This document shows, in pieces, positions 45,171 through 57,009 of a DNA stretch of 64,000 nt. Origin of the DNA: Hoplostethus atlanticus. Its lineage: Eukaryota; Chordata; Actinopteri; Trachichthyiformes; Trachichthyidae. Numbering within the stretch: position 1 is the stretch's first letter; every line of letters starts with the position of its first letter. Under the pieces are notes generated by a model, which saw nothing but the letters and a program-made list of their open reading frames with translations, was not told the DNA's origin and ran no database searches. The stretch spans positions 3,562,001 to 3,626,000 of the forward strand of contig JAXDDX010000039.1 in NCBI GenBank assembly GCA_034670405.1. Reading direction: 5' to 3'. The translations under genes and the position numbers were made by a program.

Positions 45171-45914
45171 AGTTTGTGAAATACATACATTTTGTTTTTG
45201 CATGCATGGTAAGGGTTACATCATATGAATGCAATGCCCTCTGCCCTCTGTTTTTATGTGTTGTTACTGACCAAAAAGCCAATAAATATGCTTATAAAAA
45301 ACCTACTTTGCAGCAGTTTAGGTAGTTTTGTAGCAAAGTAGGGTAATGATATTGATTCACTATTCTTGTATTCTTGCATCAATAATCTGTTAATCAAGAA
45401 CCAGCAACACAAGCAGTCACTGGGTCAATTTGAATGAAAGCCACTCATCACTGAGCACACAGATTACTGAATAATACAGAAAAATAAATTAAACTACAAT
45501 GCTAATATCTACATAAATGGGGCTACACCATAGTGGAGTAGAAATGGTAAAAGATAAATACTTAAACAATACAGCAAACACACCACACTCCTCCATTACA
45601 CTGGAGCCCCATCTTTGCTCAATATGACAAAGGCAAAGCAGCAATTACTTTAGATAATAAATCTAAATCAAAGAAAGAAGTAAAAGAAAAAAAACAACTC
45701 AGTGTTGCACATAATGTAGTCATATACCGTTACCATATACCATTACTATGCCAAATGCAGTACAATGCAATAACAACAGTAAGCATATGTAGATATTACT
45801 AACCCAAGATGTCAGGTATCGCCAACCTGATATGTGTGTGATGTCCATGTGATGAGTTTATATAGGTTCATAGATGACATCTGGTTCAGCAGAGGCCCTG
45901 TTGGTATGTGTTTA

Positions 45915-45950
<36 letters not shown>

Positions 45951-45961
45951 TTGAACTTGTG
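45171..45961. other. Intergenic, nothing firm; (TG)n at 45917-45949
   Basis: AT-rich, no ORF with a domain. Confidence 0.45.
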
Positions 45962-45995
45962 ATCAACTGAGTGGATGTTGATGCACTACCTGAAG

Positions 45996-46524
45996 ATTCA
46001 AGATTCAAGATTCAAGAAGTTTATTTGTCACATACACACACGAGGTGTGCAGTGAAATGTAAAGTGGCAATGCTCAGCACAATATTTACAATGTTTACAA
46101 TGTCACAGTAAGATTATATAAAAAACAACACAATATTTACAATAAGAGCACTTTATAAAAATATAGTAAAAAAGGGAAATTGTATGTATAATATAATATA
46201 AATTATAAATTATGTGTAGTCTTTACCTAAGTGTGTGTGTGTGTGAGTGTGTGTGTGCATAAGAGGGGCAGTGTGTGTGTCTTGGTGGGGGCCCTGGTGA
46301 GGTCAGAGTTCACAGTCCTGATGGCCTGAGGAAAGAAACTCCGTCTCAGTCTCTCTGTTTTGGCAGCATGACTACGGAGGCGCTTGCCTGACCGCAGCAG
46401 CTGAAACAGTCCGTTGTTGGGGTGGTGAGGATCCTTCATGATCCTGCAGGCTCTGGTTCTGCACCTCCTGGTGTATAAGTCCTGCAGGGTGGGGAGTGTA
46501 GTTCCAATACCGAACGCACTATTG
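45996..46524 (-). mobile_element. LINE 3' fragment inserted in L2
   Basis: Flanked by GAAG (45992-45995 and 46525-46528). Minus strand: C-terminal LINE coding (LRSHAAKTERLRRSFFPQAIR), then a 3' UTR and tail aataaacttcttgaatcttgaatcttga, whose short repeats suggest a CR1/L2/Rex1-type LINE. Confidence 0.7.
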
Positions 46525-46765
46525 GAAGCTCAACCTTGATAAGACTGAGCAGGGGCCCGTTCCAAGAAGCAGGTTCAGCAAACTCTGAGTCTAACCCTGC
46601 ACTCTGAGTTGATTAATTCCGAGATGGCAAAGTCTGAGTTTTCGGTTCCAGAACGGCTGATTTGAGTTAGTTCAATCAACTTTGAGTATGTTCACCTTGA
46701 GTTAAGCGCGTGCGCGACGACAATAAAAAGCCATCATCAATGGAGGCTCGATACTACGATTCAGC

Positions 46766-47085
46766 ATGGCAACCGGCAAGCAAAGATCGGCGTACTTCAC
46801 CCCACTGGAGTTAGAACTGTTATTAAATGCTTATGGGGAGTATGAACCAATCTTTAAAAAGAAGAGCAACACAGCTGCAGCGGCAAAGGAGAGGGAATTG
46901 GCTTGGGAGAGAATCGCTGCCCGAGTCAATGCGTACGTTTCAATGCAGTAGTGTACTCATTTAACATTTAACCACACTTTCTTATAGTGGTGGAATAGTA
47001 TTGAAAAAAAAAAAATTAATTTAGGTGCAATCCCACGGGCGCAAAGCGCTCTTGGCAGCAGCTGAAAATGAAATATAAAAACATT
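46766..47085 (+). pseudogene. Myb/SANT-like DNA-binding ORF, copy 2
   Basis: Exon 1 begins ATGGCAACCGGC and reads through YFTPLELELLLNAYGEYEPI and KKSNTAAAAKERELAWERI to VNA, donor AATGC|GTACG near 46932. Exon 2 (from about 47026) reads CNPTGAKR, then Ser-Trp, then QQLKMKYKN, after which a SINE interrupts it. The Trp kept here is a stop in copy 1. Trp/Phe spacing fits a Myb/SANT-like fold used by Harbinger accessory proteins. Confidence 0.65.
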
Positions 47086-47218
47086 ACAATAGAGTCATTT
47101 AGCAGACGCTTTTATCCAAAGGGACTTAGAAAGGTGATAGTTAACACTATGTGTGGATCGAACCCACAACCCTGAGACTGAGAGTCTAATGCTCAACCAA
47201 TTGAGCTGTCTGGGCCAG
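47085..47218 (-). mobile_element. tRNA-SINE sharing the L2 tail
   Basis: 134-bp insert flanked by ACAT. Minus strand: tRNA-like head (AGCTCAATTGGTTGAGCA; B box GGTTCGATCC), then directly the L2-type 3' end TTTGGATAAAAGCGTCTGCTAA. Absent from Harbinger copy 1 at the same point (gaaatataaaaacat|acttc). Confidence 0.88.
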
Positions 47219-47430
47219 ACATACTTCAAATGGTGTACTTGGGGCGGCAAATTAGAAAGGCAGATCTAGAAATTTAATTACTGGAACATAGGTTAGAGGT
47301 GGGTGCATGGTCACAGGTGAAATGTGTTGTTGGAACAATATAAAAATACTAACTGTTGCTTTTGTATTTGTAGGAAATAAAGAAGACCAAATGAAATGTG
47401 TCTTTATTTGACTGCTCGGGGTGGTGGTAG

Positions 47431-48624
47431 TGTCACCAGGTGACACCGCATAGCAAGCGGAACTGAACTATGGGGTGGAGTTCCCACTCGGGGAAGACTC
47501 TAGTGACGGACCACAACACTGCCATGATTCCAGGCTTGATGCCATGATTGATTGATTGATTCATTCACCTTAACTACCCACAGGTGTGCAGCCTGGGCGG
47601 AGTGCTGTGATTGGGAGATGGGGGATGGGCAATGTACTTTTAAACCCATGCCTTTCAGTCTGAGACAGATTTGGCAGGGGTGAGACGTGAATCCGTGGAG
47701 AGTTCTGGGGAGCCTACAAGAGCTGTGCTACTACAAGGAGAGTGGACCAAACACTCTGGAAATCCCCCGACTGAACTGGGCAAGGAACTGGACAACAACG
47801 ATTGAATTAAGGACCGGATTGCCTCCTACCAACCGTACTGTCGAACTGGGCGAGCACACTTGGGCTTCAATGAGTTAAGTAAACCCTCTCCTCCTCGTTA
47901 TTGTTGCCCAGCTAAAGTGAACTAGCCATCGTTACCCTGATGCCCACGTTTCCCCTCCCCCCTTGCTCCTCTGTACTCTCAATTTAATATTGATGTCATA
48001 GAATGCCCACAAGCCCTCTCCGCTGTCATATTGAACCCCACATTGGATGTTGCTGTAGCCCTGCCCACAGGTGCCCTACTACCGCCCCCCTGTGTGCTGC
48101 CCCCTTAACTACCGTGCCCCGGCAGTAGAATTGTTGCCCATCTGCCATTTCCTTGGATCAACTGCCTGCCTATGTGTGGATATATGATTCATGTGTGCCC
48201 TCACCTGACCTTTCGTGTACTGTGGTGTGCTGTGGTGTCCCCTCTGCTAGTGTGCCCCACGTTTGCAGTGAACCCCTATCTCCAGGCCCCGTTCACAAGG
48301 TGGTGTCGGACGCGGCCACCAGCCGGAGCGCCGGGAATCTAACATCAAGCCTCATCAACAGAGCAGCAGTGCCCATTGAGTGGGGGAGTGTGGAGGACCA
48401 AATTGGGATTAGGGAAGCCCAGCCAAGACACCTGGGCCCAAGAACGGCGCCCTCCCTTGTCCTTTTTTTAAAGACTCCTTTTTTTTTCCTTTTTTTGCAT
48501 CCTGGGACTTGAAATAAAAACGAACCTATTTTAACGGTGCCTCTGAAACTCATTGACAGGTGGGTGTTGCTCCTTGGGGTGGAAAGGTAAACGGTGGTCG
48601 GACTAGCGCCGCCACCAGGTCACA
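47431..48624 (+). mobile_element. Solo LTR, 1,194 bp
   Basis: Starts TGTCACCAGGTGACACC and ends ACCAGGTCACA (TG...CA), flanked by a 4-bp duplication GTAG (47427-47430 and 48625-48628). Copy 1 of the Harbinger element has the empty site ggtggtggtagcttaatcc. An AATAAA lies near 48513. No internal domain, so it is read as a solo LTR left by recombination; the orientation is inferred from AATAAA. ORFs inside (e.g. 48153-48512) are not taken as genes. Confidence 0.75.
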
Positions 48625-50084
48625 GTAGCTTAATCCGTGAAGTGTAAACAGCATATTATATCTCGGACAGCTCTTCCATCCTGGACATAGAACATCTAAT
48701 CGGGGTCTCAAAATCCTCTCCCGACATAAGGCTATGCGAATTACTTCCGCTTGAATATCGATCGGGTTACCGAGGAAAGGACACGCCGTGTCCGACAGCT
48801 GCTTCAGGTTCAGCAGAGGCAGGAGACAGGGAGAAAGTCAGGGTTTGTTCAAGAACCTGCCAGCGAGCAGGTTAGGTTCACAGTCAGTTACCATGGTAAC
48901 TGAATCAGAGTTTGAGTTACCTCTCTTTCTGGAACGGAAAACCCAGTTTCCCCTCATCTCAGGGTTAACAAACTCAGAGTTTTCACTAAACCCGCTTTCT
49001 GGAACGGGCCCCTGGTGTTCCTCCCGGGGAAGGATTGTTCGCACCGAGACCTGTCCATCACCATTGACAATGCTGTGGTGATGTCAACTTGGACTGCTAG
49101 GAATCTGGGTGTTACCCTGGACGACCAACTGTCATTCTCAGCAAACATTGAATCGGTGACACGCCCCTGCAGATTAATCAGGAGGATTTGCCCCTTCCTC
49201 ACTGAGGAGACGGCACGGCTCTTGTCATCTCCCGCCTGGACTATGCAACTCCCTCCTTGCTGGTGTCCCGGGGTCTGCCATGAGACCTCTGGAGCTTGTT
49301 CAGAAAGCTGCAGCTCGTCTGGTGTTCAACTGCCCCAAGTTCTCCCACAACTTCCCTTCTCTGTTCTCTACACTGGCTCCCTGTAGCAGCTCGCATCCAG
49401 TGTAAGACTCTGGTGCTAGCCTATAGGGCAGTGTAAGAAAAAAGCTCCTTCCTACCTCCAGGCCATGGTCAAGCCTTACACCCCTGCCCAACCACTTCGC
49501 TGTGCTGCCTCGAGGCAACTGGTTGCCCCATCGCACAGAGACCCCTGAGGACTCACGGCTCTTTTCTGTCCTGGCCCCACAGTAGTGGAATTAACTCCCC
49601 ATTGATGTCAGGACAGCGGAGTCGCTGCCTCCTAGCACTTGCCTATTTGTTTTATTTGTTTAAAAAAAAAATAGGTAGATAGCTTATTGCACTTTTACTT
49701 TAGCACTGGATATCTTAGATGCTTGTTTGGGAAGGAGATGCACTTATGATTTTTGGTGACTAGTAGCTCTGTGTCCTACCTATGTTGAATGCACTTATTG
49801 TCAGATGTAGCAGTTTGTGTAGGACCCAAAATGCAGACCAAGACAATGGAGTAGAAATAAGCGGTTTTAATGGTGAAGCAGGTGAAGGGATGGTGGGGGG
49901 TGCAGAGGCTGGGCTGGGTGGAGCTGGGGCAAGCAGGTGAGGCAGGAGCGAGGGAAGCAGGCAGGCTGGTGGGTTGCGGCGAGGAGACACGAGGAATGAG
50001 GCGTTCAGGGGATCTTGGGAGACAAGAGAGACAGTTAGAACAGCCCGGAGGCACACAAGGGAATATAACTGCCAATAGGTCTAG

Positions 50085-52559
50085 GGGCAATTATTTTTCC
50101 CAAGGGGCCACATGAGAAACTGACTTTTGTGGAGGGCCGGACCAATAAGCTGAACTCAATTCTGCTCAACATTAATTTTATTTCTTTATAAAAAGCAGTA
50201 AATTGTGTGGTTTTGATAAGATTAGATGTTACAATTAGGCTATGAAAATGTGGAGCAGGCATAGTAAAAACGCCAACATTATATCACTTTCATCAACATT
50301 CACAAAAACAATTTTGAAAATGAGCATGTTTTTGCAGTATTTCAAAGACCAACATTAAATTAACTTTATACAAAAAAGTAACAAGTGCTTTTGCTCTTTT
50401 GTTTATAGTCCAAGTGCTTTTTTTCAGTTATTTTTTTTCTTGTTCAGTGAGAGAAATCAAGTCTTTGTTGGGCTTGAACAAGTGCACTGAAGTCAGGTTG
50501 AATGTCTGAGGTGCATATGCGAAGGACAGCTGACAGGTGATCATCAGTGAGAGAGGATCTGTATCTGGATTTGTTAAACTTCATCACTGAGAATGTTTGT
50601 TCACATATGTAGGTAGATCCAAAGAGAACCAACATCTTCTGAGCATGCCTCATGTGTGGAAAGTTCTCCTCTTTGAGAGAAGAAAAAAAATCCAGCAGTG
50701 ATACTGACTTAAAGTGCTCTGCCAGTAGTGCATCAGACTGCAGGTCAATGAGTTCGAGCTGAACATCACTGAGTGCATTATCCACACTGCAAGTGAAGGG
50801 AGAAGAAATTATGTGCATTTCACTCAACTGTTTTGAAGTCTTCAAAGCGCCTTGAAAACTCACCATGCAGTGCCCCTAACTTGGATGAGTACCTGTGGAG
50901 GTGATCAGCTGATATGGCTTCTCTTAGTGTTGGCATGTGGGTGAAAATGTTGCCCTCTACTTGACTTGAAAGCAACTGCAATTTTCTCATGAAGGCCTTC
51001 ACCAGACTGTACATTTCATGTGCAAAGAGTCCCTTGTTTTGCAGTTTGGTATTTAGTTCATTCATTAGTGCAGTCACATCAACGGCAAATGCAAGATCGG
51101 CCATCCAGTCTGCATCTGAGAGCTCTGGGATGTCCTTGCCTTTCTTCTCACAAAACTCTCGAATCTCAGCTCTCAGGTCCCATACTCTTTTAAGCACTTT
51201 GCCCAGGCTGAGCCATCTGACAGCTGTGTAGTAGCCTATGTCACCGTGTTCAGTCTCATGCTCCTCCAAAAGTGCAACAAACTGTCTGTGATTCAATGCT
51301 CTTGCCCTGATGAAGTTAACTATTTTAGACACATCATCAACAACATGGTTAACTTTTAGCACTGACTTACACAACACCTGCTGATGTATAATACAATGCA
51401 AAAATACCAATTTCTGTTCAGGGTTCATTTCAGTCACTTTATCTTGCATCCGCTTCAAAAGTCTGACATTTTTTCCTGTCAGGTTTGGACAACCATCAGT
51501 GGTAACACCTGCCAGTTTGTCCCATTTCAGTCCCACCTTGTCCAAGCATGCATTTACCTCCGTGAACAAATCACTCCACGTCGTCGTCCCTTTCATTGAC
51601 TGCATTGCTGCCAGCTCCTCCGTAATCTCAGTCTTTCATTATCCCACGTACAAAGATGAGTAACTGGGCTGTGTCGCTGACATCACAGCTCTCGTCCAGA
51701 GCTAAGGAGAAAGAGTCAAAATTGTCCATTTTGTTTTTAAGCTGAAGCTCAAGATTTCCCGCGATGTCCTCGATCCTTCTCGTTACGGTCCGCCTGGAGA
51801 GGGGCACATTCTCAAATGCTTGTTTTTTCTCAGGGCATATTAGCGCTGCAGAGTCCACCAAACACTCTTTGATAAACTCCCCGTCAGAGAATGGCTTACT
51901 GTTTTTAGCGATTTTGTGGGATATCACAAAGCTGGTTTTGACTGCTTCATTCCTGGATGTGTGAAGCTTGGTAAAAAGTCCTTGTTGATTTTGCAGTGTA
52001 GCTAGCAAAGCTTCAGATGTCCGTTCCCGCTCTGCATCAGTCAGGTTCTTGTATTTCTCTGCGTGTTTAGTCGTGTAATGGCGATTCAAATTGTAATCTT
52101 TAAACACAGCGACCTGTTCTCCACAAACTAAGCACACGGCTTTACCTTTGACTTCAGTAAATAAATATTTAGAAGTCCATGTTTTGTTAAAAACTCTACA
52201 TTCTGTATCAATCTTTCTTTTTTTACCGTGAGCTGACATTTTGAGGGCTAACAGCCCTAGCTAACAGCTAACTCCCATCTCTCGTAAACGTATGTTCGCC
52301 AAAACGGCCAAAACACAGTGAAGCCGCATCAGCCGCATACGCTGGCAGGCACGCTCGCAAGCACGCCCACACGCACGGACGTACGTAAATTAAGAAAATA
52401 GCAGACGCCTTCAAAATAAAAGCAATGCTCAGTTGTATTGCGTGCATGATGTACACTTTTTTTATGTTTGATTCCTAATTTGCCATTGACCTCTCACGGG
52501 CCGGTCAGGGACAGCCAAAGGGCCGGATGTGGCCCGTGGGCCGTACAATGCCCAGGTCT
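50085..52559 (-). mobile_element. hAT transposon, GTF2IRD2/Charlie-like
   Basis: Flanked by GGTCTAG (50078-50084 and 52560-52566; 7 of the 8 expected bases identical). Subterminal 'ggggccacatgaga' and 'gggccggatgtggcccgtgggcc' motifs are typical of this hAT group. Carries one decayed transposase gene. Inserted in the solo LTR. Confidence 0.85.
50444..52239 (-). pseudogene. GTF2IRD2-like hAT transposase, two frameshifts
   Basis: Three open pieces in coding order: 52239-51628 (MSAHGKKRKIDTE start, zinc-finger CLVCGEQ...NRHYTTKH, FSLALDESCDVSDTAQLLIF with the first catalytic Asp), 51605-50820 (GVTTDGCPNLTG second Asp block; FLHCIIHQQ; YYTAVRWLSLGKVLKRVW) and 50866-50444 (LFGSTYICEQTFSVMKFNKS dimerisation block). 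Frames change near 51615 and near 50835. Only two breaks in ~600 codons indicate a fairly recent death. Confidence 0.88.
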
Positions 52560-52859
52560 GGTCTAGAGTGACTACCACAGTAGTTGGCGGAACAATCTGG
52601 TGACAAGTGGTTGAAGAGCCGGGGTATAAGTACTGCTGGGCTGATGAGGTGATAGGCGGCAGGTGTGGAGGAAAGGCAGGGCCAGGAGAGGGAGCCACAC
52701 CCACGCCACACAGACAGACAACGAGAGACAGACAGGGGAGATGGAGACACAAGGGAGGTAGGAACACAGGGAAAACCCGGGGTCGGGGCTGGAGCCGTGA
52801 CACTTATTGTAAATTGCTTTGGATAAAAGTGTCTCTTAAATGACTAATGTAATGAAGGT

Positions 52860-53150
52860 GTCTGCTGTCCTGAACTACCCAGTGCCTTCTATGCAGTGTT
52901 CTTGTGCTGGCCGCCCCTGACTTCTCTCACCCTTTCAAAATGGAGGTGGATGCGAGTGCCTCCAGGGTTGGAGCGGTGCTGCTCTAGGATGGTACCAACG
53001 ACCTTTGCCACCTGGTGTCGTACTTCTTCACCAAGTTCAAGCAGCACCAGCTGGGGTACTCGACCACTGAGAAAGGTCTTGCCATGTTGCTGGCCCTGCA
53101 GCATTTTGAGGTGTGCCTGGGATCCATACCGACCATAACCCATTGGTGTT
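52860..53150 (+). pseudogene. Gypsy RNase H fragment
   Basis: Reads VLAAPDFSHPFKMEVDASASRVGAVLL (catalytic Asp block), a TAG, then HLVSYFFTKFKQHQLGYSTTEKGLAMLLALQHFEV. Ty3/Gypsy RNase H-like; flanks lost. Confidence 0.75.
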
Positions 53151-53164
53151 TTGGTTTGGTTGAT

Positions 53165-54780
53165 CGTTATCAACAAAAGTGCTGTTGATCAATGATCTGA
53201 ATAATATAGAAATGATGGTTCTCTGCGAAACCTGGCTGAAGCCAAACATTTTTCTCCCTCTTATTGAAGCCTCTCCTTCAAACTATGTTAGTTCTCAGGT
53301 TGCCTGGGAGATGAAAAAAGGTGGGGGTGTTGCCTTGATATTTAACCCTATCCTTAATCCCAACAGTAACAACAAATTTACATCTTTTCAAGTTCATATT
53401 CTGTGCCCTACAACTACGAATCTCTCGTCATTCTATTTAGCAGTACTTTACCGCCCACCTGGGCCCGTGGCAATTCGCTCTTCTTAGAAGAGTTCTCTGA
53501 TTTCATCTCAGACTTAGTGACCAGAACTGATAATATTCTCATCATCGGTGATTTTAACATTCACCTAAATAACTCCAGTGATCCTCTCAGTAAGGCCTTC
53601 CTATCCTATTGATACTTGTGGCCTCAATTTGTACATGAACCAACCCACCATGGCGGCAACACACTTGACCTGGTTTTGGCCCGTGGCATTCCTGCATCTG
53701 CTTTAGTAGTCTCCTCTTATGTACCTGCCTTATCTGATCACTATCTCATTAAATTTGAGATCGAATTGATCTGCCCACGCCAAAAGTGTGATGATACGTA
53801 TAGCAGCCATCGTATTAATACTTCCAAAGCCTCGTTACTTTCTGAAAAACTTGTCTCGCACCACTCTCTGGTCATGTTGGCTATATAATTAGTTAGATAA
53901 TTTCACTAACTAACTAAACTCTGCACTTGATCGACCCATTACAGTCACAAGAAAACACAGCGCTAGGAAATTTAAACAAGCCTGTAGAAAATTAGAGCGT
54001 AAATAGCGATTGACCAAACTAACAAACAAATGCGCACTCTCGTCAGCCAAAACTGTATACTTCTCTAGGTTAATCAGTGCAAATAAAAACAACCCGAAGT
54101 TTCTGTTTCACACTGTCACTAAATTAACACGTAATCCCTCCCCCTCTGATATCCTAGGACACTCAATTGCAGTCTCTTAATGATCAATCGGTCGCTCTCC
54201 ATTGGCACTGTGCCTTCCGCCTTTAAAATGGCCGTAATCAAGCCATTATTGAAAAAAACAAATCGTGAAGTACTTCAGAACTACAGACCAATATCAAATC
54301 TGCCGTTCCTCTCCAAAAAACAACTTTCAATTTTCTATCTATATGTTATCACTCAGTGACATCTTTCGCAAATTCGGCATTAACTTCCACTGCTACGCTG
54401 ATGACATTCAAATTTACACAGTCGTTAAACCAACCGATCACACCCAATTCCACAAATTAGAGGCCTGCCTATCGGAAGTCAAATGCTGGATGTCGCTGAA
54501 CTTCCTACTTCTTAATGCCAACAAAACTGAGATGTTGATTGTAGGACTCTAAATTTTGATAATTGTGTAATCTCCCAGAGCCCATACGTCAAAAACCTTG
54601 GGGTTAAATTCGACCCTACCCTCTCATTTGAGTTACATATTAAGGAGACTACTAAAACAGCGTTTTACCATCTTCACAATATTGCCAAGATTCGACCCAT
54701 ACTAACAAAGGCAGACGAAGAAATTTTAGTACATGCCTTTGTATCATCGAGAATTTCGAGAATTGAGATCTGATCAAACC
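53165..54780 (+). mobile_element. Non-LTR LINE fragment (endonuclease and RT pieces)
   Basis: Endonuclease: LCETWLKPN (53220s), GGGVALIF, LYRPPGP, IIGDFNIHLN (53545s), LSDHYLIKFE (53735s). RT is represented only by LKKTNREVLQNYRPISNLPF-type codons near 54250-54300 and CYADDIQIYT (54390-54420), with a large internal deletion between. Frameshifts throughout. Confidence 0.8.
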
Positions 54781-54794
54781 ATATAAACCGTGTG

Positions 54795-55120
54795 TACACT
54801 ACCGCTCAAAAGTTTGGGGTCACCCAGAAAATGTCATGCTTTCCATGAAAACTCACTTTCTTTCATCAAATGAGTTGCAAAATCAATAGAAAATATAGTC
54901 AAGACATTGACAAGGTTAGAAATAATGATTTTTACTTAAAATAATAATTTTGTCCTTCAAACTTTGCTTTCGTCAAAGAATCCTCCATTTGCAGCAATTA
55001 CAGCCTTGCAGACCTTTGGCATTCTAGCTGTCAATTTGTTGAGGTAATCTGAAGAAATTTCACCCCATGCTTCCTGAAGCACCACCCACAAGTTGGATTG
55101 GCTTGATGGGCACTTCTTAC
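54795..55120 (-). mobile_element. Tc1-like transposon end with transposase C-terminus
   Basis: Left end acactaccgctcaaaagtttggggtcaccc is a Tc1-type terminal repeat. The minus strand codes LQEAWGEISSDYLNKLTARM followed by PKVCKAVIAANGGFFDESKV, the C-terminal end of a Tc1-like transposase. Right part missing. Confidence 0.8.
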
Positions 55121-55690
55121 GTACCATACGAGAATAAAGGTGTTCAGGCTAGGCTGCTTCAACAGAACTCAAGAGCCTTTTTTGTCTCATGTGGTGCCCA
55201 CACTTTAAATCTGGTGGTAGCTGATGCTGCTAAGAGCTCAACAGATGCCATTGGCTACTTTGGATATTTGATGAAATTATTCAAACTCTTCTCAGCCTCC
55301 CCCCATAGATGGGATATCCTCCTGAAACATGTCAAAACCACCCTGAAATCATGGTCAGAGACCAAGTGGGAAAGCAGGATAAAAAGCATTCAGGCAGTAA
55401 GCTACCAGGCTGGGCAAGTCAGAGAGGCTCTTCTGGAGGTGAGAGAAACTACTGCAGACCTTGTGGTGAAAGTTGAAGCCCAGTCTTTGGCTGAGGAGAT
55501 TGGATCCTACCGCTTTTCTATTTGCACAGTCATATGGCATCCTCAACAAGATCCAGCATGTGAGTAAACTGTCAGTCACCCTCCATGCAGCTAGATGTGG
55601 CTGTCGACTTGCTGAAGAAAACCAGAGATTCCCTCACCTGCTACAGAAACACTTTTCTGATGCACAACTGCAAAGGAGATGAGATTTTCC
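55121..55690 (+). pseudogene. hAT transposase fragment, ZMYM1-like
   Basis: Reads GVQARLLQQNSRAFFVSCGA, HTLNLVVADAAKSS, FKLFSASPHRWDILLKHV and TKWESRIKSIQAV, typical of the hAT transposases annotated as zinc finger MYM-type 1-like. A frameshift near 55480 moves the rest (FLFAQSYGILNKIQHVSKLS) to another frame. Both ends lost; abuts the Tc1-like fragment. Confidence 0.75.
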
Positions 55691-56374
55691 GAACCTGAGC
55701 TGGAAATGCAATTTTAGGGGATGGTGATCACCGGTCATCAAGTTGTAAATCTGATGCATGCAAATAAGGGAAACACCTACCACTCCTGACATACCATAAA
55801 ACCCTCTCAGCCCTTGACCCTTGGGCTCAGCTCATACACGAAATCTCACAAACTCGAACGAACAAAGGAGGACAACTCCTGCAACGGGCGGACGGGCAAA
55901 AACTCAGGTGGAAAGACATCAAGGAACATCAAGGAACATCAAGGAACATCAAGAAACTCAACTCAACCCTCCTGCAGCCCGTCCTCTAACTAAGTTTGAA
56001 CCTGGCTCAAAGCTCTTCTCTCAGCTCAAGTACCAGACCCGCTCCAGAGTGAATCTTGCCGAGACGGCGATTGAGTTCACTCAACCTGATCCAGAAGACT
56101 ACGAAACCACGTCAGAAGCCAGCCGCTACTCTACTCCGCTTCCTGAATGACGTGAGTCAACACATCGAGCGATACCTCTATCTCCACTGAGGTGAACTGT
56201 TGGCACAACGGCCCTGGTCCAGACCAACACGTGCGTGTTTTTACCTGTCCACTGCGACGGTTACCACGGAGACAAGGACGCCGCAGACACCCTGCAAACC
56301 AGACGGTAACCAACTTGCTTGTTGATGCACGGGTGATACAAAGGCAGTGTTGAACTGTGAAAGTGAGATTAGAA

Positions 56375-56456
<82 letters not shown>

Positions 56457-57000
56457 TTCTCTGTCCTTCTGTCCCAAGTCTCCTGGAAACTGTCAGCTGT
56501 CCTCCAAGCCATCTTTCGCTATTGCCGCAATTAGACGTATTACAGCTCAGATCGTTTTGTCGGTGCCAACTTCCTTGCAATAGCTATTTGCAATATTCTC
56601 TGCCATTGTTATTTACCATACCGTTTGTCAAAATATTACCTGCCCTCATTTCGTTTAACTTTGTTGTACATATTGTACATACATTTATCTATCATTATTC
56701 TTTGTGTTTAATCAGTTAATAAATCTTTGTATTTATAAAGAACTGCCTATTGTGTGTTATTGATATATCCTGGACATGAAGGTAGAAAATCACTGAAATC
56801 TAGAGCTCATTACTTCTGATTATTAGACTGATACCATTATAAAGAGACTATTCCAGTGTAAACTGGTGGTGCCCCGCGAGTGTTAATTAATATGTTATTA
56901 ATTACTAAGAATAATTTTAATAATTGTCAATTTTCAGAATTTACCAAATAGTCTCATCGTTCATAACGAAGCACAACACGCTACAGGTAGAACCCTATTG
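55691..57000. other. Unassigned sequence, LTR-like in places
   Basis: Short tandem acatcaagga repeats (55915-55955), a (CT)n tract (56375-56452) and an AATAAA near 56719. A region with CG-rich coding-like text at 55821-56150 has no recognised domain. Could be an LTR or a retroelement leader; not proved. Confidence 0.35.
56375..56452. repeat. (CT)n microsatellite
   Basis: About 78 bases of CT with one short interruption; generates spurious RE- and LS-repeat ORFs on both strands. Confidence 0.95.
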
Positions 57001-57009
57001 TTTTTCACC

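Larger units (their letters stand above)
46550..49014 (+). mobile_element. PIF/Harbinger-like element, copy 2, with two insertions
   Basis: Ends CAGGGGCCCGTTCCAAGAAGC (left) and CAGGGGCCCGTTCCAGAAAGC (right, reverse complemented). Without the SINE (47085-47218) and the solo LTR (47431-48624) it is about 1.13 kb and collinear with copy 1 at 5380-6535. Inserted in the L2 RT between codons for KTE and the following Leu. Confidence 0.75.
49799..52802. mobile_element. Solo LTR (second family), split by a hAT element
   Basis: Begins TGTCAGATGTAG and ends GAGCCGTGACA, flanked by a 5-bp duplication CTTAT (49794-49798 and 52803-52807), in the L2 3' UTR. LTR DNA is 49799-50084 plus 52560-52802 (about 0.52 kb); related fragment at 40391-40797. 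Confidence 0.8.
45962..52858 (+). mobile_element. L2-clade LINE copy split by nested insertions
   Basis: L2 sequence appears in four pieces: 45965-45995 (gagtggatg, RT region), 46525-46549 (gaagctcaaccttgataagac, LNLDKTE), 49015-49798 (RT C-terminal region to 3' UTR) and 52803-52858 (tattgtaaattgctttggataaaag tail). Between them sit a LINE fragment, a Harbinger-like element and a solo LTR. Many shifts; dead. Confidence 0.85.

Noticed and set aside
48153..48512. 119-codon ORF within the solo LTR
   Set aside because: No domain and entirely inside an LTR; Cys/Ser/Pro-rich chance frame.
56131..56580. ORFs with long RE or LS repeats
   Set aside because: Direct translation of the (CT)n microsatellite on either strand.
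56860..56990. tggtgccccgcgagtg as a retroviral primer-binding site
   Set aside because: No flanking LTR with target duplication and no gag/pol in reading distance.
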